DNA of 64,000 nucleotides from Eretmocerus hayati (taxonomy: Eukaryota; Arthropoda; Insecta; Hymenoptera; Aphelinidae), in contig CM056742.1 of the NCBI GenBank assembly GCA_029851415.1, positions 153,455,121 through 153,519,120 on the forward strand, read 5' to 3'. Below are positions 22,301 to 37,300 of the stretch, piece by piece (position 1 is the stretch's first letter; each line of letters starts with the position of its first letter). The notes under the pieces were generated by a model. That model ran no database searches. It was not told where the DNA came from and was given only the letters and a program-made list of their open reading frames with translations. The position numbers and the translations under genes are program-made.

Positions 22301-25300
22301 AATATCTTTACAGATTGATAGAAAATCGTTGGAAGAAGATGGAGATCGGTATAGCGGGTTGTCCGGGTAGAGTTTTGCGACATGAATATTTTATTTGAAA
22401 ATTTTCACTTCATTCCAAGGAGAAAAAGGGTCAATGGAACCCATATCACCACAAATGAGCTGACATATTTTAAAAGTAGAGTTTCTAAGCTTTAAAATGA
22501 GCTCTTGAAGGTTCCTCTAGGTGGTATAGCATCTGAACTATTTCACAATTGTTTTCCGGAAAAGTGGCTACAGTCCAACGGTGGCCATGGTCACCCCGGT
22601 ATACGGTATGTAGTCTAGATTCGTCAGCGAAGGCTTGTTCTGAGGCTGGACAAATAAACTTGTCAAAACTTTGAATTTGAGGAAATGCAGTGTTTAACAT
22701 CAATTTCCCCGGAATCTAATTTATGAAATTTTCTTTTATCAAGTGATTAGATGATCTGGAATTCATTCTCAAAGTACATGATAATTATTAGCATTTTATT
22801 GAAAGTCGCATCCGTAGGGCGATCTCACGTCCTCTCATCTGAGGAAAATCATATCAAGATTACTATAGTTTGAGAAATCATTTGAAAGGATCTTTCCCTT
22901 TGTCAAGAGTACTCACACAAAATGATTCAGCTATCCACATTTTCTAACAGCAATCGATGTAATTTTGCAATATTTTGTTTGTAATAGAACTATCGTCAAA
23001 ATCTGTACATGCTTGTTAGCCATAACAACCGGCATCCTGTCAGACGATGTTCATCTCGTTTAAAAAGCCAAACTAGCGGGAAATAATTATATGGACGAAC
23101 TACGATGCATGACTGGAATACTATCATTTTTTGTTGATGCTCCATGGTTTTGGAAGATTCAACAAAAATATCTTTTATTGGTAGGAAATTTTGTGAATCC
23201 AGTTGATTCCCTCTATGATGCAGTCTAAGTATGTAATTGACGAATCAATCAATATCACCCAATTTTTCTGAGATTACACTTTTTTATCAGGAATTAGCCA
23301 AAATGCACAGCGAATCTCATCGTGATTCTTCATCGCAAAAAACAAACAAACCAAAATTGATTTCAATTCCAAGTCTACGATCTATTCTTGCGCTCTCAAT
23401 GTGTCACTTATGAATACTATTATGGGCTATCCATGAACACAGAAGACAAATTCTTTACTACAAACGTTAGAGCTTTTTTGTAGTTCCAACTCAAACTACT
23501 TGAAGTTTTTAATCGAACGCGAGAAAAAATAATAGATATTTAGACACTCAAGGAAAATATCTCAATCCTTGAATCCCAAAATCAAGACACGCACACAATT
23601 AATTAGCATTTTTTGATCGTCTGTGCGCAAATGAGTCATTTGCACACTGTTTTTCACTTTTCATTCGCTCACAGAAGATCAAAAACCATAGTATGACACT
23701 CGGGCGCAATGGTTTTCGCTTTCTCGTGACTATTTAGACCCTCGCCTGCGGCTCGGGCCTAAAAAAGTCACTCGAAGTGCGAAAACCATCATTTGCGCCC
23801 TTGTATCATAATATACTATTTTAACTCTTTGTAGAGATTCCTGATTTTTTTCGAACAACAGTGATTATCAAATTATCTAACCTACTTTAATTTTCTCACT
23901 CGCATTATACAAATAATCCGGTCTCAGAATTTTTCAAATTAAACCAAATCAACTGTACGCGTTCAACAGGCCTCGCACTAGTACATATCTTATTCTTCAT
24001 CGGAATCTTTATTTTCATCCGGATATTGGTAGAGAGGTCTTGAACTATTACCAAACCTTATTTCATTTCGCACTTAAAATTCTTGGATTGGAACGTCAGA
24101 AATTTCAGCAAAACCACCCTGTTGCACATAATCCCGACCACGTGCCATTCACGCCTCGATTCACACCTGTTGAAAGAGCATATTCGATTCGAGAGGAAGT
24201 AAGATACCAAGTTCACGGTACATTCCCCTGTATTAGCCGCTGACTTTTCACAGAAAGTCCCTCAGTTAACTTCACAATGAGAAATATATGAGTAGTTCTA
24301 TGGAAACTTTGGAATAATGTAAGCCTGTTCGTACGAACCCTTGAAACGATAGGGCGTATAATTACACAAGTCATTTTTGATGTATTATTTTGTGCTTTTC
24401 TTAGCGCAATCGTTAGTTTTTCAATCCAAGGTAAACCAAAAAATTTATCATAGAAAATAGGGTCGAAATGTCAGTTCCGTGTTAAGTGGCTTTTTCTTTT
24501 TTTGGCTTTTGCGAGTGTGTAGCGCCGCCGTGCGGCTCGTTCAAGATTTTGGTGGGCAAATGCATCAAATATAATCGTATTCAGCACCAAATAGCACTGG
24601 TATAAGAGCCCAAAGACCACTTCATGTGTGCATGGCGAAAACTTTACATTTAGTGCTGCAATTTCACTTGAAATTTTACTCCCTCGGTTTTCCTCAATGA
24701 AAGTCAATTTGCCCCATACCAGGTCTTTCTGCACGAATTTTTCTCAAACTTAATTTCCGGATGCAACTAGGTATTTCATGCTCAAAAGTATAAAACAAAA
24801 ACTGGATTTCGGAACTCAGGTCCAAAATATACTTCTTCGTGAGAACCTGTTTTTGCTCTGTCTGTCTATTTCAATTGGCCAAATTAAAATTCTACACCCC
24901 AACACTGTAACAGTACCGTATGAAACATTACCGCGTCAGTGTTATTGCTACTGATCAGTGGTCATGGCTTCATAAATTCTCGAGCTGATTTTTATTTTAC
25001 ATATTACGTTCAGCAAAGTCGAAAAATTCAACATTCTGATTTTTTGAAACTGATATTTGAGTTTAGAACTATTTGAACCCCGAAATGTCTGATTTTCTCT
25101 ATAATGGCTCATGTACATCCAATCATATCAAAACTAAAAAAACTTTAACCAAAATGCTCAGTTCTAACAAACTCTTAAAAACGAAAAAATTGAAAATGAA
25201 ATTTAAATACCATTAAATTATAAATTATTCTAAAGTATCATTAAATACACTCATAGATGCAAAAGCAAACGACGCGACGCTCTTTCATGAAGCATCATAT

Positions 25301-28300
25301 ACTTATGACGGATCGATTGTGATCGTCTGCAAGGTAAAGGTCGCAATGCGCGTTGTTGGACGCGATGCTCGATGCAAGGCCTCGGCCATAGTCATCATAA
25401 TATACAAACACATGTATAATCATCCAACGCTATGCAAAATCCATCGTTTAAAAAAAAAATTACATGTGTATAGGTGGTGATGGTAATAAGTGTCTCGTGA
25501 GGTCTATGCACGTGAGAATCCATATGTATATGTTATATTACAGTTGAAAAGTTTTCCTACATAGGAAACCGATCGATGCACCTGAAGTTACTATATATCG
25601 TATGTAATATACAGCTTACTAGTCGTGCAGTGTCGCGCAGTATATATTCAATCGTCGAACAGTCGCACTTGTAAGTAAAGGATATGAACGGCTGATGAGG
25701 GTCTTTCCTCGCTTATAGAGGGAAAGTTTTACGATGTAAAAAAACACATTGGTGCGCCGGCGCAATCCACGACAACTGCTACAACTATCAGAAAATATAC
25801 CTTCAGACATGTATGTATGTACGTTAGACCAGTTCGTTTGCACCCAAGCTTTCGAGTAATAAAAGGGTGATGAGCCATGTCGGATCGAACGCATACTTGT
25901 ACTACTGGCTGATACTAAAGTAGATATGAAAATGCGTATGCAAAGGGCTTCACTTGATATTCGAGCATTTGTTCGTGTATAATAGCGATGCGGTCGCCAT
26001 GCATGCTGAACTTTTTTTACAAAAATCTCGAAACCTTTTCGGATTTGGGACAAACGACGAGTTATCCAGGCTTAATTATCATCTAACTTGGCCTGGATAA
26101 CTCGTCGTTTAGCTCAAATCCGAAAAGATTTTGGAATTTTTGTGAACGAAAATGTGCCTGTTTTATGAGTTAGGAAGTATCCGCAGGCAAGTTATTCTCG
26201 TTCATCTCCGATACTCTGGCGATTGGTGACAAATAACGAGTTGTCCATCACAATTCAGATGATAATAAGTATAGTAAACGGCTTGTCTCAAAACTTTGTA
26301 TCGTCGAAATTTTCGAGTTACATGTGAGTGAAAAATAAATTCCGGGTTGCACGTCGGCCGCATCACCTTAATGCATAATATAATAGATGAACCATGATCT
26401 GCATTAGGGGATCAACTTGTGTAGCACAATCTTATGTACTTGATTGATGAATCAATGAATTATTCCGCGAAACTTTGACAGCCGACTGAACGCAAGCGTT
26501 CGAAATACGTTGGTAAACAAATCGTTTTTCAATGTGGAAATTTAGAAATACTTAACGAATATGGTCAATTATAAAGATTGGCATACAAATAAATTGACTG
26601 GTGTCGTAGTTACTTCAAACTACTCCATTCGATTTGACCAGACAACATTGATCTCAGATGGTTTTCCTCTTGACTTCTATACTACTTAAAAAACCAATCG
26701 CGCGAAAAACATTTTTGAGAGCTCGCAATTATAATTACATCCTTGAGAAATATATATCGTATGTATATCTGAAATCCTCTGGCGCAGGGCGATATTCCAA
26801 ATAACCAAAAGAGCTTGAGAAAAACAGCTGACAGAGAGTACACTTCGTCGGCGATAGCTAAATTTTACGAATTTCATCCGACTGAGTCGAACGGGTGTGA
26901 AAATTTCAATATCCAAGTATCGATTAATCACGAGTGGAATTTATGAGTGATGAAAAATTTAATAGGTTCCGATGACCACCATCTTCCTCATATTTCTATA
27001 AACTCATTCAAGAAGAATTCGAAACTCTTAAGAAAGAGCTGTGAACGACAACGACGAATCATTGAAAATAAATAACAAAAAATAAACAAGTCTTGTGACT
27101 CCCAATTATTGCATCCGATTACCCGGTGTTTATTCTCATCAAGCACTTGATAGACAGTCAAAACATTCGGAATTGTATGTAGACGCAATATTTTTACATT
27201 TTTTCATTAGTTTCGTAGAAGCTGGGTCGATGTCCGACCTTGAAGATATGAACTGACCAGTTGAACGAGAGTCAGGTTGTGAATAAATAATACCATCGGT
27301 AGTATCTTTCATTCATGGAATGGATATTGTTTACCATCATCACTCTCTTATTTCTAGAATTACTGAATGAATACACCGATTTTGTAATAATAATCAAAAG
27401 CCACGTGAGCTAGAAACTCAACTGATAACCAGGACTTTGGAACAGCTGGAACGAGTTTATCAATTTTCAAAATTGCTCTGTATCGTTCCGATGTAAGTGC
27501 AATCATGGGTAAAACTATTATTGCATGCAATTAATTGCATGACGAATTCAAGATTGAGCAGAAACGCTGCAGAAGTTTTGGCCAGTCTTTATGAGCTGAT
27601 CCGTTCCATTCAATTTTTATCTATTTTCGAATAAGTTACTTTCAAATTTTCCATCAACTGTTTACAAACGTGCATTCTATGCCAAGATCATTCCTTTAGC
27701 CTCTTGAATTGCATCTCTTTTTTTTAATCTTTATCCTACATATGGTAGCCAATGAAAGTAACAAGATCAGACGAAAATTAAGAAAAAATATTCCTCAATT
27801 CATTTTGACGGAATCGCAATCAATTAGTTTTATCAGTTCTCTTTGCTTGACATGGGTCACCCAGTCAGCCGTCTTTGATTTCGCCCGCGGGTTAATTAGA
27901 TCATCTCAAAACCGATTGATTTTACCCAGCGATAAGTCCCGAAGTTCAAATTCATTCAAAACCAAATTAATCAGTCCGAACATTTTTTTATATCAGTTCC
28001 ACGCCAAAACTCTAAATTGATCTCGTAAAAAGATAGGAGCACTTTTGACAAGTCGTGTTTTCCAAGTCGTTTCTCTCAAAACATTTTTTTACCAACAACC
28101 TGATTGTCCAGTTCCATTATTTCTCAATGCCGATTTGTCCAACGTTTCATTTTCTAAAACCTTCCTCCTAATACCAATTTTTCGACTGTATCAATTGCAA
28201 ATTTTTTGACATGAATCATTTGACAGATCGTTCCTGGTAGTTGAGTTAGGACAACCTACAAGTTATTCGGAAATTGTTTGTTGGCATTCAACTGTAAGGA

Positions 28301-31300
28301 TCTGCCAACAAAAATTCAATATGCAAAATGACTATTGGGAAAACTGTCCATTGAAAGAGATAGAATTGGGAATCTTAAGATTGAAGAAGGCCTCTTGTTG
28401 ATGGGAAAAGTGAAATAGGGGAAAATATCCATTGGAAGATGTGGCTTGAAAAAGATGAATTCCCACTCGCAAAAACTGAATCATATTATAATTCCTATTT
28501 CTTCTACCCTGAAAAGCGTATTCAAAGCTCGTGCAATGACCTATGATGGCTACTGTGAAATTACTAAGCTCTCTTATCAATAAGGACGAAACAGAGACCA
28601 TCACCTTGCTTGGAGGCCTCGAATCACCATTTAATCGCTGTTTCAGATCTAAATACACAGTAGTGAGTGGCGCAGCTGAGCACTCGGGTCGCGAGTATCA
28701 TTCGTTGCGGAAAGGGTCAGCGGACGTATATGGTCGATGAAAAAAAAAACGCAAGAGAGCAATCGCGGTCACGGCACAGGCCGTTCACCGCGCGCGGACG
28801 ACGCTGTACATTCGATCGCTCACATCAGCGTAAACTATACCTATATCCTCTAATAATTCCACAAGGTCAACATATGCATAGGAATCTCCGTGTAGATAAT
28901 CAGATTCATATCGAAAGATAAGGAGTATCACACTCTGTTTCCGTAAAGAAGCAGTTTTTGAGACAGATTCTTCTGATCGAAGGCTTATCGTCTTTAGGAA
29001 GGAAGGCGTCTTACCGAGTATCAATTCATTCCATCTCTGAAGTACTATATACAACTCTTATACTGAGAAAATGATATCTCTCTTCCTCCCTCACTCTTTC
29101 TCTCTCTCTCTCTCTCGCAACTTCCTTAAATTTGATGTAGGAACAACTGTAGGAATCAAGTGGGACCCTATTCTCATTAGCTTATTTTATGCTTCTATTC
29201 AAGGAAGATTTTGCCGTCTGGGTCCCTTCAATGTATGTACATATGTTTGAGATGAATGGATCCATATTAATCCTGATCAGTTCGGGAAGCTCAGGAGCAT
29301 CCGTATGCTGTCTCAAAATTTTGAATAGAAAAATAGCGAAATATGTTTTTGAAAGGGTTATGCTTTTGATTAGATAGCTCACTCACTGGAATTGCAAAAG
29401 ATTGATCACGCAGTTATATAGTTCCATTGAACAAATAAATTGGAATCTTCCCTTGCATGTAACGCGGTTTTTTTCATCTTTGCATTTTCGTTGGGTTCTC
29501 TTCAGAAATCTCTGCCTTCAAAAGAAAACGGTCTCAGATTCCTTGGAGAGCTGGAACAGGTTCCCACTGAGCATTCTTTACTGCTTGAAATTTCTTCAAG
29601 TCTGACACATTGAAGTCAAATAGCCCTTTTGCTTATGCGCTTCTTTACTCGATCGATGAATGGCGAGAATTATCAATTGAATGAGATCGATGATCAGAAT
29701 TGGGAAGCCAAAAAACACAATAGTGTTCAATAAACGGAATTGTGGCAAAGTTATTAGCCAAATTATGTAAGGTAGATGTGCCTCATATGCCCCCACTACT
29801 TTGTTTTTGCTTAGTTTTGGCTCATCTCAATAGTATTCAACGTAATCTTAGCTTGTTTTAAAGATAATTTTAAGACATTCAGGATGAGCCAAAACACTTT
29901 TGATTTCAAGGCATTGGAGCCGAGCTATCTTGATTTTTGCAGGAAAAGATTTTTTGCGAGTTTTTGACAATGTGTTCCTAATATGCCCCCATAGTCATTT
30001 CGCGATTCTGAAGCTCTAGAAAAGCTATATCGGTTCCGGAGCATAACGATAATGTATTGAATATGGATGAATCGTCATGATTTAAGGTATTCTCGATGAT
30101 TTAGAGTGCACATAACCTCAAAATTAACATAAAAATCGATTTTTAGCATATTTTACGAGATCTGGTGCGTTTTGGAGGCTCTATGCTGCTGGATATCGCT
30201 AAATACGCCTAAAACTAATATTATCTCGACAAAAAAGTGCTAAAAGTACTTGCGGCATGGCGCAAAACCCTCTGTGTATGCATAAAAGAGTGGGGGCATA
30301 TTAGGTACACTGCACTTTTTTTAGTAGTGTGGGCGTAGAATCGTAGAATCGGCAAGAAATCGAATTTTGCAATTTTGAAACAAGCATGTTGAAGTTGGAT
30401 TAACAAGAAAGAAAATGAGCTAAGATACGTTGAGATTGGTTGCACCAGTTTTGTTTGGTATAGCTTTGAGTAACTAACAAAAAAGTCGAAAGTACCAAAA
30501 ACCACTTTTTTGTCCTAAGGAATGCGCGTGTCATTTAGGACCGGTCCAAAACGTTCAGTTTCTCATATTTCAACGTAAGAAACATGAAAAGAATGCACGG
30601 CGAGGTCTGCGGGTTCATACACATTCGAAAACTTGAGTGGGGTCATATTAGCAGGGAATGGGAGCATATTAGGCACACTTACCCTAATAGAACAAGCGCG
30701 ATTTCAAGTATTCCGGCTTACAAATGAGACTAGAGGCTAAATAAGAGGTGCAAACATCATTTTCTGTGCTGACTCGAAACAAACATGTAAACACGGCCTT
30801 GCGCCTAACCTCTTCCTCATAACTATCGCCATTTTACTGTGAACAAAGCTCTGATAACTCTTCTTTTTCTTCCAACAGATATAGCTCTGGTCCAAGTGCA
30901 TCAAGTTGACTCCAACAAAAGATTTTTTTTGAAGGAAATTGGACACGCTGTCGATTAAATATAGTTGTAGAGCCGTAAAAAAGCGGTCGCGTGCAGGAGA
31001 TACTAGTTATTGAATTGAAATTTGCTTTTAAAATAAAGAAGAATTTCAGCATTTGTTACACTTAGAAAAGTACATCAAAGAGTCGATTCAGATGTAAAAC
31101 GATCTGTTAAAAGACAAGTTATAGGCTGCGAGGTCGTACATGAAAGTATCATGTGGGGAAAAACGCATTTTTCGACTTTTTTGCTTGCTGAAAAAAATCG
31201 TAGAGGCCCCAGAAGTAAAAACATTTGCTAAAAGTTCGCATATAGCTAGTTCATCAACGAGCCAATCAAGAACGAATAGAATAAGCGAAATCTAAGGATA

Positions 31301-34300
31301 TGTGCGTCATAAAAGTCATGTGCAGAACCATGATTTTTGGGTCCTCTACGTCCACGATCTTTGAAATACGATCTAAAAAGGTTCCACCAGTTGTCAATCG
31401 ATAGAGCCACCTGCCAAATATTTCTTGAAAAATTGAAATCTGACTAGGCAATTCAAAGTTTTGAGCAACTTACAGTAGGGATTTGGAATTTTCCGGTAAA
31501 ATGTCTACTTCGTGTCTATCTGGACTTAACAATTATTCCCATAAACTGCGAAACTAGCTTCTAACCTTGAGAATGCCTTGCTGATAGCAAGGAAATCTAA
31601 AACCAGCTTTACAAATGTAAGAATTACCTCAATCGCAAGATCAAAGAGTTTTCAGTTTCCACTGTCTATTCAGGAGTGGAGATCATCTGAGATTTATCCT
31701 TTATATTTTGTACTGCGGTCTAATCTACATAAAATCGATTATAAGTATACTGTTCTTTTAGATTCCTCCAAAAAATATCGCAACTATCCGAAATACGGGT
31801 GCTCAAGTATACTGAACAATCCGATTCAAAAGGTCGATGAACCGGTCAGCTAATCAGTCGAGCAGACTATCTCTATACATTGAGATAGAGTGATTATTGA
31901 GATAGAGTTCAGATGCAAAACTTGCAGTATCAGGATCATACTGAAACTCTAACACGATTGAGCATAGTTTGACAAAATAAATTGTGTACGCACTCTAGTC
32001 ACGACGTAGACACGCTAATTAGGATTCGATGCGCATTTTCTTAAGCCCAACAGGAGGTCAATTCGGTTTTTCAGAGAAAGCGGATAGTATCTATTGATAC
32101 TAATAAGTAATTCTATTCACTCTGTTTGGTGTAAAAGGATATTCACCTTCCCTGAAATAGTTGTGTACGAATAATATTTTCGACATACAATGGTTCAAGT
32201 CAATTTTAGAATTTCAAAGAACTGCCTTATTGTTTCGTTCAAGACTGGTTTCCTGGAGGATACATTTTTGTTAAAATTACTCTCACTGTGTACAATTGGT
32301 TACTTGTTCGCATCATGATGTTGGAGTTTACCGGAGAGTAAATGGCGGTATAAACAGATTCTCAAAATATATGGAGCTTAAATTTTGAATATCTGAGATT
32401 AATTTATGGCTTTCTGATTCAGAGCCATTTTTGAGATATCTATAAGATCTCTCCCATAATCGTTGAATAAGCCAATCTTTTACATGCGGTAACACAGTTT
32501 TTTAAATCTACTTTCGGTCTTTTGAATCATCTCGTGGGGAAAAATTGGGCCACCTTGCATTATGCAATATTTCTAATTTTAAAGAATGATCAAACGACTC
32601 CATACTAAATTAGAATTCCTTCATCTCCACGGTATGCTTGATGCGCTGGCTTTTAAAATTCATAGTATTGCACCAACAAGATTATCTATTCTCGAGTAGT
32701 TTTGTAGGAACACGGAACCAATGAGGGGCGGGATTTTATCACAAATGTAGTTCAGAGCTAGAACTATCGTGCAATATGGTGAACCTATTCAGAAAGTTGA
32801 ATGCGCTTTCGAAACGGTATTCTGTGAATTCTCAATCCTTGGAAACGATCGTATTTCGAAACAGTTGTCAAGCTAAAAACTTCTGCCAACTTTCTGTGAA
32901 TGTCAGTTTGAGTGGTTTTGAATGGTAAAATTCCATATGATATTAAATGAATTCATCGAACTGTGACTTCTCTAAACGCAGATCTGTCATGTTTGATTTG
33001 ACATTGAGTCATGGCCAGGAATATTCCAAGAAAGAAACTCAAATTTTGATAAGACATGACCCATACGATGGCTGGAGTCCATGACTCCGAATTAGTACTG
33101 GTCCGTATGTAAACTCTGATTTCTGAAGTTTAAGATTCAGCATGAGTTCGGATCGAGGTTCGGATACAGCATGAGTGCGAGTACCAAATGAAAATAGAAT
33201 TCAAAATTAATTCCTGCTGTTTATCCCTATCATAACAAATATCAAGCCAAGGGTAGATAATTTTAGTATCTGAGGCCGTGTCAGATCGCACAAAACACGA
33301 TTCAACTTCACGCAATAATTTCTTTATCGATTGACACGAGTGTGGTTGAAAATGACCCAGAATTGCTTCAGTAATGTGCTTTAGGTACAATATGTGAGGG
33401 CAAACGTCTGTATCTCCCATAAGACTTGCTTCAGGGCGCAAGGTAGCTCTCTCTGGGAATCGGGATCGGAATATCTCGTAATTTACTCATCCGTCCTTGA
33501 GGAGACGTTCATCCTATCAGATTGTATAAGGGGCTCATTCCCGAAGCAATTCCGAGTCATTTGCTACCAGCCCCGTCCCAACTGACGAAGAAACAATTGC
33601 GTAAAGTTGAAACGCGTATGCACCGCGCGACTCTGGCATGATCTTCATAAAATCTATAATTTTGAGTCAATTCATCCAAATGAATTCTTGAAAATATCGA
33701 ACACAACCTAAGTCATCAAAGAATTTAAAAAACCGTTTACAAAAATCTTTCCTCCTTAATTCGCTTTCTTACGAACAATTTTCCGGAGATGTTTATATTT
33801 ATGATATGTGAAGATACTTTTGGTGATTTGATTCCCTCTCGTAGAAGATTGAAATGTTCTCATATATTCCAAAATCAACAATTGATTTACAAAGACTTTG
33901 GCGAGCTCTTGCGTCATTCTTTGATGGTTACCATGTTCTGAGATGGGTAGACTTCTTAAACGAAGAGTTAGTTATTCAATGGAAGACACAACGTTTTCAA
34001 AGAGTAGGCCATGGAAAAAGCTGAAAATTGTTCTCACAGCAGTACCTTTTGTTACCAAATCATCAATTTAGATGTGGGTGAGGTGATGTGGGTGAGGAAT
34101 CACCAGCGAATTACATCAGGCCATTTTTGCGTGATTGAAACATGGGCATTTCCTTCCAGAAATTAAAATCCATAGAATAGACTTAAAATGGTTCAAATTT
34201 TCTTACAGAACAACAAGATGGATCACAAATGTTGGATGAAGCCGCTATTCAGGGGGAGAGATGGCGCCGAGAGGCAGGCATTCTGGCGACACCACCCGGG

Positions 34301-37300
34301 GGTCACTTCCCTATGCAGAACGCTGCACCACTCACCTTTGAGACGCCTCAGGTTCCAGTCATTTTCGTACTCGGTAAGAATCTATCAACATTTCTATTCA
34401 ACTTTCCGACTATTTTGAGTGCTGGTGGTCGTGCGAGTCAGGTTATGATATTCACTCGCTTCTTCAGAACAGTTTTTTTATTCGATCGTAATCTTGTGCT
34501 GATAATTTAGATGATCAATTATGTTTGTTTTGTGACGGGATAAGCAGCAAGATTTCCGAAGAGAAAAACTATAATTATCATGAAGATTGAAAAGTTATTA
34601 AGTAATTGACACGATGTAACTCTGTCAATGGCGATAATAATTGACAATAGGGAAAACGGGTGGAAAGTCTGAACGAAGTGTAATCATGTTGACCAATTTC
34701 TACATACATAGTTCTTGAGCAACACATTATGTGAAGACTTTCGTTTATGTTGAAACAAAATGACATCAACAACGATTCTATCTTATCCCCGCAGTCGAAA
34801 AGAACATTTTCAAGAGTTTTGAATGAAAGGGTATAGCCGGATAAGATGTTGAAATCGGACCCAGGATACATCGTCAGGAAAATTTTGGGGTTCAGTTGGT
34901 ACATGTGTAAGATACTCCCAGAAAAATTTCAGACCTTCCACCCAAATTTATCCTTCCAGGCCGACATACGCTTAAAAAAGCTATTTTTCGGTACTTATTT
35001 CAGTGTGGCGAGACCAATCGACAAAAAATCTGGAAGAATTCACAAAAATCTGTCTTGGTGCCACAATTATAAAATATTACATTTCGATACGAGGGCGGGA
35101 ATGTTGGTTTCCGCATAACGAGTGATACTTTCCGGCCCGAGCCAAAGGCGAGCGTCGGAATTATCACGAATGCCGAAACCACCCCGTCTGAGTGTCAAAA
35201 ACTATTTTTCCATCTTCTGTGCGGGGAACAAAATAAAAAAACCCGTGCGGAAAGGTCAATCCCGCACAGAAGATGGAGAAAGATATTTCCAGAATTTTTA
35301 ATCGTCGAACAACGGCTATAAAAATTCTTCAAAATTTCAAAAATTCGCCGAAAAATGAGGTGGTAGGTGCAGGTTGGAATAATTCATTTCGAGTGTGTTT
35401 TTGTGTATTCTACAAGGAAAACATTTTGCTCGGTCTCTTAGGTGGCACAACACCTTGAAATGATTAAAAAATGGCCAAAACGCGTTTTTTGCGTAAAAAT
35501 CTCACTTGAACGTGCTCAGTCACTTTCCACAGGAGTGAATTATTTTTGCCAGAAACACCGTTACATTTTAAGTGAAAAACTACGTTGTGAGGGTTGATTT
35601 GGTGATTTTCGGACCGAATCTAGACTTAGAACAACCAAAAATTCATGAAAAATCAGAGCTTCCTTCATTTCACGAAAGCTGCTAAAATTCATTGAGAGAA
35701 TTTCTTTCCAACCTGCACCTATTGCCCCATGTTATTAGTAAATTTTTGAAAAAAATTTATAGCCACTGTGGTGACGATTAAAAATCCAGGGAATATTTTT
35801 TTTATATTTGTTACGTCAAGACAGGTTGTTGTGATTTTCTCCAAATTTCTTGGTTGATTGGTCTCGCCACACTAAAGTGAATACTGGAAAACAGCTTGTT
35901 ATGAGGGCATGCCAGCCTGGACGGGTCTAAAGGTCTGAAATGTTTTCTGGGAGTATGTTCCACATGTACCAGCTGAATCCCATAATTTTCCTGGGGATGT
36001 AGCCTGGGCCGATTTCGCCATCTTATCCGGCTATACCTTTTCCCGCTACACGAGCAATTGATGACCCATCTCACTAACAACGATTTGATTAGACCCATCA
36101 ATCTGGTTTTCGGGGGCATCACTCACCCCAAAGATCCCTGCTCTTTGTCCTCGAGGACGTTCGCTCAGCTTTCGACCAGTGTATGGTCACGGTTCTGGTC
36201 TCTTTCGATTTCTCGAGAGCATTCGATTTCTTGAAAGCATTCGATACCATTTCCCACGTGGTCTTGCTCCGCAAACTTCGCCAAATAGGCTGTGATCTGA
36301 CCATGTCATACGCTGGTTTGCGAGCTATCTACATCAGAGAATGCAAGCAGTCCACCTTGAGGATGCAGGGTCTCATGATGAATGGTTGCCCATAAATGCT
36401 GGTATTCCGCAAGCTAGGGTTCTGGCCCGTTGCTATTTCTTATTTTCATCAATGACCTTGGAAAAGTACCTCGCTAAGCTAGTCATAAGACGAGTCATAA
36501 GATCTTTGCTGATGATACCTACGTCTACCTTCATGCACTGTCCTCGGATATTAGCAACAAAGTTGCTCTCATAAGTCAAAATGCAAGTACCGTAGCTGAA
36601 TACGCTCTACTAAACGAGTTGCAACTCGATACTGGCGAAACAGTTGCCATGAAACCCGATACTTCCCAGAGATCTCGACTAGTTCCCCAAATAGCCGTAA
36701 ACGGCACTCTTCTGCCATATTCATGTCAGTTCAAAATTCTGGGAGTTGCTCTTGTTTCGGACTGAGGTGTTCAAATAAATCAAATCTCGAAGCAAGTCCA
36801 CGGCACTCTTCACGGTTTGAGATCTTTCAGACATGCCTTTCCACGCTCACTCCGACAACAACTTATACCAGAGCCTAGTGTTGCCTCACTTCGAATATTC
36901 AGCCATTCTCTTGACCGGCTTTGACAAAGCTCAAACCCTTAAACCTCGCAGACTCTTCAACCTATGTGTCCGATACGTTTATGTTAACATCCTTCGGCGT
37001 GCAAATGTCACCTTGTATCGCCTCGCCTTAGGCTGGATGTCCGTAGAAAAAAGACGAGAGTACCTAATGGACTCTCTAGCCGTCTCAAGCCTCAAAACAG
37101 GACTTCCCATTTATCTTCGTCCTAGGTTCATGCGCTTTCAAGATCTACCTGAACCTCGCCAATCTGACAGGAGTAACAAACGTAAACTCATGTACTCAGC
37201 TCCTCGTACGGAAACCCTGAATCAGTCCTTCTTTATCGCAACAGCTAGTTTTCTAAACACGTTACCCCCACTACATCTTGTCAGTACATCGATCCCTCAC

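Noticed and set aside
25619..26053. 144-codon minus-strand frame
   Set aside because: It begins inside a hairpin repeat, has no domain pattern, start context or splice signals, and is likely chance.
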